The notes below the pieces were generated by a model, which saw only the letters and a program-made list of their open reading frames with translations, was not told the DNA's origin and made no database searches. Below are positions 55,801-64,000 of a DNA stretch of 64,000 nucleotides, piece after piece. Within the stretch, counting starts at the first letter, position 1. Each line of letters starts with the position of its first letter. This DNA is from Adiantum capillus-veneris (lineage: Eukaryota > Streptophyta > Polypodiopsida > Polypodiales > Pteridaceae): NCBI GenBank assembly GCA_014529385.2, contig CM043953.1, positions 63,316,372 through 63,380,371 of the forward strand. Direction: 5' to 3'. The position numbers and the translations under genes were made by a program.

Positions 55801-57127
55801 TTTGACCCTAAGCGAAAAGGCTGGAGATTGGTATAGAACCTTAAGAGTAGAAGAGAAAACGATCTACTCTACTCTTAGGAGACTGTTCTTAAAAGAATAC
55901 ATACGAGAGGGAGTACTTTGGGGTGTAGCCTCTCAGCTCCAGAAAGCCCAACGAGAAGAAGGTGAATCCGTGAGAGACTTCATTAGTCGCCTAAAGAATT
56001 TGAATTCTCGATGCAATCCAAACGAGCGATTCAACAACAACCAATTGCTCGATAGATTCATTAGGGGACTACGACATGAAAGTATCTATAATGGCCTAGT
56101 CATTAGAGGTATCACTACTTGGGAAGCAGTCACCATGAATGCAATCCAATTGGAGGATAATTTAATGATTGCAGGAGAAAGAGTGTCTGCCGAGCCGAAG
56201 TCTAGTAGCTCGCAAGCATCAGGGCATGAGCCAATGAAGATAAAGCCAATCGTGAAAGAGCAAACGATATCTGAGATGACTTTGGCAGATCTCACCAAGG
56301 CCATCCAAGAAAGCCTTAGGGGTAATCGTGCTCCACAAAACACTCATATGTATCCAAGAAGGGAGCAACAATGGTGCTCAATTTGCTTGGGCCCACATAC
56401 TACGAGTGAATGCCCTACTTTCAGAGTAAAGTTTAACGGGACTTGTAACGCGTGTGGTAGGTATGGCCATCAAGCGAAGGATTGCCTAATGCTTAAACGC
56501 ATCATGGAAAATAGACCGCCTATAGCTTGGGCAGACTCACCTCGAGTTCCTGCATTGATGCCTACCCCACCCATGGAGCAACAGTTGCCATTACACACAT
56601 GGTCCCTAGAACCCAAAATGTGGTCCAAACCACACCGTTGCCACCTCCAGTGCTAGGACCGCAACCCCCTCATCCAAGAGTTACACCTATGAACCAAATA
56701 GGTTGCGAGTCATCTAGTACTTATGTAGATTGCGAAGAGGACATAGACTCTAGTATCACCTATGGAGTCGACATGCTTGAGGAGTGTCCCATGTACTATA
56801 TGGAAGACCATTGGGGACAAATCAAACCGGTATATCAAGCTACTGCGCTAGCAGCAAGAGGCCAAAACATTAATAGTTTTGCCAGGAGAACACCTCTTCA
56901 GTGCTACGAATGTGGTGGACCACATTGAGTAGCTGAGTGCCCCATTAGAATGCAAAAGAATGCTGCACTAATGCAAACAAGTCAAGGGAGTGCATTGGCA
57001 ATGCCAATACTCACTTGTAATCGTTGTGGCATAGATCATTTGATCCCACAGTGTCCTAACAATCCAAACGCGCCGAAAATCACACCATTGAACTTAATAG
57101 AGATTGTTGATGGGACACCCCAACTAT
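55730..57127 (+). pseudogene. gag core and four zinc knuckles
   Basis: Frame 55,730-56,656 holds the gag core (KALSLTLSEKAGDWYRTL, FLKEYIREGVLWGVASQL, VRDFISRLKNLNSRC, LLDRFIRGLRHES) and two knuckles, CSICLGPHTTSEC and CNACGRYGHQAKDC. After a frameshift near 56,600 the frame continues with CYECGGPH, a TGA at 56,926-56,928, VAEC, and a fourth knuckle CNRCGIDHLIPQC near 57,017. Three of the four knuckles are CX2CX3HX4C, one residue shorter than the classic form. The core would pack the RNA. Confidence 0.82.
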
Positions 57128-57140
57128 AAACATAGCACCA

Positions 57141-57540
57141 GTGAATGCACTCACACGGTCGATGCTCCAAAAGCAAAATTACATCCTCGAAGAGAGGGAT
57201 GCTGCATCCATTGGCCAAGCGAGAAAGAAGAAAACACGAAGAAAGAAATCCCTTAATGCTTCTAGCTCAAAACCTAGTTCAAAGACTAACATAGGGACAG
57301 GAGAGGATCCCGTGTATATGAATGACCCTAAGGATGACTCAGATTCGATAGAGACCACGGAGACCAAAACTGTTACTACAAAGGAAAAAGCCAGTGAGGA
57401 GGATCACGAGAGGGAATTACGATGAACACCAAAAGAGTATTCAAAGTTAAACCACCCAATTGCGAACCCCCAAGATAAGCCACGAGAGACAAAAAATGAG
57501 GATTGCAAGAGAAAGATTGGAACCTATCCAAACCCAACAA
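57141..57540 (+). pseudogene. gag-pol spacer, Lys/Glu-rich
   Basis: Frame 57,141-57,425 is charged (KKKTRRKKSLNASSS and an acidic stretch). A single TGA at 57,423 separates it from the same frame leading into 57,540. There is no recognised domain. Confidence 0.6.
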
Positions 57541-59090
57541 TGGAAATTGAACGAGTCCAACATCTGAGGGGTTTGGTGGAAGAAACTCAACGAACATTAG
57601 AACCTAAACCCAAACATATCCAGATGTCGGACACAGTGTTTCCCACACAAGTTCAACCTCACAAGAACTACAGGCCGTTAGCTATACCCAGTATCATTCG
57701 GGAAGAGAGTGAGGGTAGGACATCTGAAAGTGGACACACACCTTTCCTACTAGAGAGAATGTTTGGTGAGGGAATGCCCGACCCCCTTGAGGAAGTGGAG
57801 ATTCCATCTTCACCATTCTCTTGTCAGGGTCCTACGTCCCACAAGATGCCATTAAATGTTGCCAAATTGATGGATTTCATGTCTTCAGAAGTGAGAACCA
57901 CCATCATGTCCAAACTATATAAAGACCCCAAGCTAGTCTCAGCTCTTCGAGCCTTCCTCAATGGAGAATTACAGGCCGGATTACCACAGTTTGCACATAT
58001 GAACAAACCTGACTCGGTAATGAATGATGAGGAACATTTAGCACCACCATCTGACCTAGCGGGACATGAATCTGTAATTGAAATACCCGTTAACAAGTTG
58101 GGGCAATACTTTGAAGGTGATGAATCTAATGCTACTCTACCAATCACTACTAAAGGATTAACTGTAAAGGGGGTCCTTGACGGTGGTGCGGGAGTCAGCA
58201 TGGTGACAAAGAGTTGTTGGGAGTCTATGGGGAGACCTCACCTTGAAGCCACAAGCGTAGTGGTAAAAATGGCTAATGGATCTATTGTTACGCCTATTGG
58301 AATGCTAAAGGATCTCAGAATCAAGGTCTTGGGACACAAGGTAAGGCAGACTTTCATTGTTATGGATTTTTCCAAGCATCCTATGTCATTTGAGATGATC
58401 TTAGGGCGTCCATTCATGAGGGAAGCAAAAATGGTGCATGACTGGTCCAAAAACCACGTCTACTTACAGTTCCAAGACTCTGTCATTCGAGTTGATCTTT
58501 TAAGTGGTCGAACGCATCCTCTAGGAAATAAATTCATCATTGATAATCGATCAGACACAACAATTCACTCAGCTCCATTACAGTATTGTTACACGTGTAA
58601 CGAAGACACGGATATTGGGGAGAACTCTCCTTATATGGATATCCTACCCGGAATGGCTGAGTCAGACAATGTCGATTGGGTACACCTAGCGGCAACTATA
58701 GATACATGGGGAGCTAGAGGAACAACCTGGGTAACACCAGATGGGGAAGAGATACCACACATTGCACCAGTAAACATGTTAGGTGTAGCGCATGTAACAT
58801 CCGATGATAAGAAAGAGGCACACCTACCTGAGAGTGAAACCGATGATTCCTCAAAGGCTTCAGGCCAATACACATCAAAAACGGAATCTCAGGGAGAAAT
58901 GGATTCAGAACCTGAGGAAACATCGAGTGAACCAAGTATAGAAACTGAACACTCAAGGCATAGTACGACCATCTATGGTAATTTATATGAGAGTGAAGAA
59001 GATACAAGGGAAGACCTATCAGGCGAGTCGAGTTCAAACATTTACCAAAATCAAAACCTTAACAAGAAACAAAGGTCATATAAGAGATGA
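57540..59090 (+). pseudogene. pol, protease domain
   Basis: 516 codons. Residues about 190-310 form a retropepsin-like domain: VKGVLDGGAGVSMVT near 58,170, VKMANGSIVTPIG and FEMILGRPFMREAK near 58,393. The catalytic triad reads D-G-G, as seen in some plant gypsy proteases. Flanks are acidic. A TGA at 59,088-59,090 is in frame with RYRANVRARIN downstream, so the coding once continued. Confidence 0.82.
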
Positions 59091-59276
59091 CGATATCGAG
59101 CAAATGTGAGAGCTAGGATAAACAAGGAAAGATCTACTGCAGAATGGCTTAGCTATCTAGGGGCATGTGATGCTCATCGAAAGTTAGAAGACAATTGGGG
59201 TGAACATCTCCAGAGTGTCATGTGGTGCAGCCCGCGACCCATTGACCTCGCTCAATTGGAGGTTACAGAGCCGAAA

Positions 59277-59404
59277 TTGAGTCGAACTATAAGAAGACGT
59301 CAAAACCGAGAGTTAGCACAACAACAAAAGGAGGCAGAAATTGAGTCGAACTATAAGAAGACGTCAAAACCGAGAGTTAGCACAACAACAAAAGGAGGCA
59401 GAAC
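59277..59404 (+). repeat. 64-bp tandem duplication in pol
   Basis: Units 59,277-59,340 and 59,341-59,404 are identical except for the last base. Because 64 is not a multiple of three it shifts the reading frame between protease and RT. Confidence 0.97.
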
Positions 59405-60918
59405 TAAAAGAAAGATCTCCGTCAGGACAAGAGCCTGCTGACTTACATACGGCTCCTGAACATTTTAAATCTTATACCACGGGGGAGCGAAAGGTTGTGT
59501 ATGCCAAAGCCCAACGCATACCTACCAATGGAAGCAGTGGAGTCTATGATGGTCCAGCGGTAGTTAAAGAGATAGAATTAGCAGAACCAGGTGAGGAGTC
59601 TAAACCAGTCTTTATTGCTCAAGACCTTACCAAAACTGAAGAGGCTGTACTTAAGGAGCTCCTCAAGGAATACAAGGATATCTTTGCTTGGACATATCAT
59701 GACATGAAGGGCGTTCCACCTTCTGTGGTGCAACATACAATTCCCATGATCAACATTGCTAAACCCGTCCAGCAACGACTCTATCCAATGAATCCTAAGT
59801 ACGCCAAAATTGTACAAGAGGAGATTGAAAAACTTATCCAATGTGGATTCATATACCCTATTGAGCACTCAGAATGGGTTTCTCCAATAGTCATTGTGCC
59901 AAAAAAGAATGGGAAACTAAGAGTGTGCGTGGACCTCAAGAAAGTTAATGCAGCTACTAGGAGAGATCATTATCCCTTGCCGTATTCAGAACATGTGCTT
60001 GAAAGAGTTGCGGGCATGGAAGCTTATAGCTTTTTAGATGGATACTCTGGTTACAATCAAATCACAATTGCATTAGAGGACCAAGCTAAAACTGCTTTTA
60101 TCACAGAGTTTGGAGTGTTTGCATTTCGTGTTATGGCTTTTGGCTTAACAAATGCCCCTGCTACATTCCAACGATTAATAAACACTGCGTTTAAAGAATT
60201 TCTAAGGGAGTTTTGTGAAGCTTTCCTAGACGACCTTTGTGTTTATTCTTCTTGGGAGAAGCATTTGTTATATCTACGAAAAATATTTGAAAGGTGCAGA
60301 TTTTATCGCATCTCATTGAACCCTTTCAAATGCCAATTTTGGGTTAAGCATGGAGTCATTCTAGGGCATATAGTGTCCAAGAACGGGATATCCACAGATG
60401 AGAGTAAGATTAAAGCCATTGCCGATTTGCCACCACCTACTAACTATAAAGGAGTTCAAAGATTTATGGGCCATGTTGGTTATTATCGAAGGTTTATTTT
60501 AAACTTTGCCGAGATAGCGCGTCCATTGTACAAGCTTCTTATCGAGTTTCACTGGACGGAAGAATGTCATCAATCTTATGAGTTATTAAAGAAGGCCCTA
60601 ACAAGTGCTCCAATCCTGCGAACACCTGATTGGAATGTACCTTTTCATGTGCATATTGATGCATCAAATTTTGCTATTGGGTGTGTTCTAACTCAACCAG
60701 GAGAACATAAATTGGACTACCCTATTAGCTTTGCAAGTCGCCAATTAAATGATGCCGAGATGAACTACACTACTACAGAGCGCGAAGGTCTAGCTATGAT
60801 TTACGCAGTAAAGAAATTTCGCTATTACCTTCTTGCTACCAAGTTTGTGTTTTATGTTGATCATCAAGCATTGCTATATTTGGTAAACAAGCCATGTTCC
60901 ACAGGTCGAATTACATGA
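59341..60918 (+). pseudogene. reverse transcriptase and RNase H
   Basis: It has IYPIEHSEWVSPIVIVPKKN, LRVCVDLKKVN, YSFLDGYSGYNQI, the LTNAPATFQR motif and the catalytic AFLDDLCVYSS. RNase H follows with HVHIDASNFAIGCVLTQ, SFASRQLNDAE and VDHQALLYLVNKP. A TGA at 60,916-60,918 replaces the arginine of the conserved GRI-x-RW motif. Apart from this stop the domain is intact. Confidence 0.92.
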
Positions 60919-62376
60919 TGGTTGTTAATTCTTCTTGAGTTTGACTTCACCGTTGTTGTGAGGCCTGGGAGGAAACATGTCATGGCGGATCATTTATCTC
61001 GTATTCCTAATGGCGAAGCTCCTACGGGGGTTGATGATGAATTGCATGATACTCCTTTGTTCATTGTTGAGACAATGCCTGAATGGAGTGAAAAGATTGT
61101 TAACTTCTTAGTTAATGGTTTTCCACCCAAAGAGATGCGAAAAGATATAGCTCGAAAATTAATCAAGGAATGCGAACCCTATTGCTTACTGGCTGGAACT
61201 CTATATAAGAGAGGAAAAGATGATGTTCTTAGACGCTGTGCCTGCGAGGATGAGTATTTATATATTCTACAAGAGGCACACATGGGCGTAGCTGGTGGTC
61301 ACTTTTCAGGAAAGTTGATTGCCCGAAAGATCTTACAGTCAGGCTATTGGTGGCCCACTCTGTTTAAGGATGCATCACTTTTTGCAAAGGGATGTGATGA
61401 ATGCCAATGCTTCAAGAAGCCACAAAGAAGGGATAGTATGCCTCTACATCCCATCAAGGTAACCCAACCATTTGAAAAGTGGGGCTTAGACTTTGTAGGA
61501 CCGATTAGTCCGGCTGTACATAACACGCAATCACGATATATCATTGTGGCTACCGACTATGTAACCAAATGGGCTGAAGCAAAAGCAACACGAAAGGCGG
61601 ATGCAAAAACAACAGCTAAGTTCCTCTTTGAGAACATTATCACACGTTTTGGATGCCCCTTTGAACTTGTGAGTGACAATGGAGCTCATTTTATAAATGA
61701 AGTAATAAAAGAACTCACATCAAACTTCATGATATCTCACCACAAGTCTACACCCTATTATCCCCAAGTAAATGGCCAAGCTGAGAGTACCAACAAAATT
61801 CTCATCTCCATTTTAACAAAGACAGTTGAGGCTCATCGCACTGATTGGGACCTAAAGCTTACATCAACTTTATGGGCTTATCGTACTGCATATAAAGTTG
61901 CTATTAATTGCACACCGTTTAAGATGGTGTATGGCCAAGAAGCAGTTATGCCATGGGAGTTTGTCATTCCTAGTCTTCGAGTAGCTTCTCAAGAAGGTTG
62001 GGATGGTAACCCCTTAGTTGAGCGATTATATATCCTGGAAAGGCTAGATGAAGAGAGGCAATTAGCTGTGCAAAATGCTCTAGCGGAGAAGGATAGGAGA
62101 AAGAAGTGGTTTGATAGCCATTTAAAGGATAAAGACATCAAGGTTGGTGATAAAGTTCTTATGTACGGGGTACGTAATGAAATTACCCCGCAAGGTACCA
62201 TTCGTGTGGAGACTCTAGATGGAGTTGAAACCATTGGATTCCTTAATGGGAGTAAATTCAAAAGATATCATGATCCTCTAAGCCAGGAAGAGTTGCAAGC
62301 CATCCATCAAAAGAAGGCTCCCAAGGAACAAGCAGAGCTTAGAAAAATCCAAGCAAGAGTTGAGGCTCAAGAATGA
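60919..62376 (+). pseudogene. integrase
   Basis: It follows in the same frame as RT. The zinc-binding part has HMGVAGGHFSGK and CDECQCFKKP. The core has WGLDFVGPISP, FELVSDNGAHF and PYYPQVNGQAESTNK, supplying D, D and E. A conserved GDKVLM segment near 62,150 closes the C-terminal domain. There is no chromodomain. The frame ends in TGA 62,374-62,376. Confidence 0.92.
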
Positions 62377-63666
62377 CAACAATGTCTTAGACGCCAATGA
62401 GAGGCTAATGTGGGAATCACGCAAGCATTTTTCGAGGACACAGATGACAACTCATTAGAATCTGAGCCACCCCTACGATACCCAATTGAGCTAAGTAGCC
62501 CCTATGGGAAAGTACTATACAATGCCTTATTAGATACGGGAGCTAAACACAATTTGTTGTCCTATGGAGTTTGGTGTCAATTAGGGAAACTGACCCTATC
62601 CCCGAGTACGATGCAAGTCAAGGGCATTAATAAAAAGAAAACTGCTATTCTTGGAGTCCTTCAGACCCCTGTTGTCTATGACAATGGAAGCATAGTGCAG
62701 AGGTTTCTAGTCATGCCCGCGGGAGCTATGGAAGGCAACGTAAACCTGGGACGCACGTGGATGTTGGCAACCAAATGCACTATTGATTGGGATACTGGTA
62801 GTGTCACGACGCCACCACCGACTCTTACCCCTATCATTCAAGCAAAGTCACCTACGTTGCAAACTCTAGCAAAGTTGAAGGATAGCCAACATTCACAAGC
62901 CAAGGTGGTTAACTCGTCCTTGCCGGCTACCCATGAACCTAGCACTTCAACACTTGTAGTTGCAGCAAGCAGTAATATTGCAAGTACTCAACCTGCACGA
63001 CCTAAGAGTACATATCAATGGGTCCCCAAGGCCTTACTTCCAACTACCTCAACCCTCCCATCCATTCCAAGAAAAAATTTCCCTGGAAAACCAAGAGCGC
63101 GCTCTAGGAGGGTCAAGACCAAATCACGATGGATTCCAAAACGACTATTAGAAGCCCAATGCTACTATGATGGAAATGAGCAAATCTGGGTACCTAAACG
63201 TAAAAGGTGTCCTTCCCTATCGACAACAAACCCATATGAGTCAAACAGTGTAAGGCTAAAGCCAATGGCAGACCGTGGGAAGGGAAAGATCACAGAATGC
63301 TACACACCTAGTCCAGAGTTAGTTTGGGCTCCAAGGCAAAACCAATTTATTCCACCTAGCTCAGGAAGGGGGGAGTTCCATGAAGCTTCTAGCTCCTCAT
63401 GTAATACATCCATAGAGGTAAAAGCTTCTACACAGCCTCCACCTACAATAGTGGACCTCCATGAAGCTACAAAGGAATCCACACCTTCCAGTGTTCAAGA
63501 ATCACCTGATGAACCACTTCAAGTTCGATCCTGGGAGAGTACCTTACCACCCTTGCAACTCGATGAGGCACCTAAGGTAATAGAAAACTACTGGCAAAAA
63601 TCTTCACCTATAACAACTTGGAACAACTGGTTTCAAAGGGTGACGGCATCATTTCAAACGGTATGA
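62377..63666 (+). CDS. post-integrase ORF with second retropepsin-like domain
   Basis: In the same frame as integrase; a TGA at 62,398-62,400 also lies in it. The frame counted from GTG 62,410 has 418 codons and no ATG before the protease-like part. Residues 36-131 look like a retropepsin: LYNALLDTGAKHNLLS with the canonical D42-T-G, a flap-like stretch with GVLQTPVVYDNG, and VNLGRTWM (111-118). The remaining 290 residues are basic and Pro/Ser-rich with four W-x-P-[K/R] motifs at W204, W241, W260 and W306. The product is unknown. Possibly an extra protease or a nucleic-acid or capsid-binding tail of Gag-Pol. It might instead have separate expression from a spliced RNA. Confidence 0.75.
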
Positions 63667-63674
63667 TCTACCCA

Positions 63675-63689
63675 AGGAAGAGGGGAGTG
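63675..63689 (+). other. candidate polypurine tract
   Basis: AAGGAAGAGGGGAGTG is followed by TGTTTGTGG. The position after the last ORF suits a PPT, but the sequence beyond does not match the 5' LTR. Confidence 0.35.
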
Positions 63690-64000
63690 TTTGTGGATAT
63701 CCATTATTCACTTGCTTCCCTCTCAACCTTTCTCCCTGACCTCTTAATCTTCAATCTTAGGGAATGTATATATAAAGCCTTATACTTACAAAAACGAGAT
63801 AAAAAAGTAAAAGAGCAAGAGCCATAACACAAAATCATAAAAACAAATTATGCACAAGAACACGACCCTTGTAATATTTGCACTCTAACCATCATCTATT
63901 TGCGTGTACAGATATGGCTAGTACGCTAGAGTCATCCACTCCTGCCTTGGGTGAGAGGTACCCTCGTTACTTTTCACAAATATTTCACATGGTCTTTCCA
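63690..64000 (+). other. 3' region of the element, with an open frame at the edge
   Basis: From ATG 63,914 a frame stays open to the window end (29 codons, beginning MASTLESSTPALGERYP). CAG with an upstream T/G-rich stretch precedes it, which could be a splice acceptor. No homology is recognised. Confidence 0.3.

Larger units (their letters stand above)
52150..64000 (+). mobile_element. large Ty3/gypsy element with a post-integrase protease-like ORF
   Basis: Plus-strand order: LTR promoter region, PBS (53,037), leader, gag, protease, RT-RNase H, integrase, then a 418-codon frame with a second retropepsin-like domain. The PBS is not the tRNA-Met type but resembles those of the plant Tat/Athila branch (TGGCGCCGTTGCC-like). 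RT and integrase fit Ty3/gypsy and no chromodomain was seen. The 5' limit of the LTR is uncertain. No 3' LTR matching 52,150-53,032 is present, so the element runs past the window. Stops are mostly single-base changes and the body is otherwise well preserved. Confidence 0.85.

Overview
The window looks like nuclear DNA from a land plant with a large, retrotransposon-filled genome. It has GT-AG introns in a plastid-type DUF1995 gene, DUF4283-type LINE ORF1 proteins, Ty1/copia and several Ty3/gypsy lineages including one with a chromodomain-like tail, and many GT/GA microsatellites. Long introns loaded with retroelements suggest a fern or another large-genome vascular plant, but the sequence cannot settle the species.

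Layout. 1-1,405: no gene. 1,505-6,250: degraded LINE on the minus strand. 7,994-20,950: one host gene on the minus strand, encoding a DUF1995-family protein in at least six exons, all joined in phase 0. Its fourth recognised intron is about 10 kb long and carries a gypsy remnant with LTR pieces, a gag-only gypsy copy (13,510-16,854) and an internally deleted LINE with a 13-bp target duplication (17,226-18,618). The start codon and transit-peptide exon of the gene were not found.

22,326-29,278: complete minus-strand LTR element with 2-kb LTRs and a perfect 5-bp target duplication. It lies in the 3' end of a second LINE whose body continues at 29,284-29,851 and 35,212-37,775. A copia element (29,852-35,211, plus strand) splits that LINE again, giving a three-layer nest. 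37,776-48,657: gypsy pieces, namely an integrase fragment, a minus-strand chromovirus with a 358-bp insertion in its RNase H, a gag/RT fragment, and a plus-strand gypsy in which a gag block sits inside integrase. 48,658-52,150: LINE fragments, homopolymer and microsatellite tracts, a short tandem duplication and otherwise featureless DNA.

52,150-64,000: a large plus-strand Ty3/gypsy element with a 5' LTR promoter region, PBS, gag with four zinc knuckles, protease, RT-RNase H, integrase and then a long open frame carrying a second retropepsin-like domain. That last frame has no ATG ahead of the domain and lies in the same frame as integrase. This is the most unusual structure in the window. 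Only the DUF1995 gene appears to be a functioning host gene; the rest is retroelement sequence at various stages of decay.
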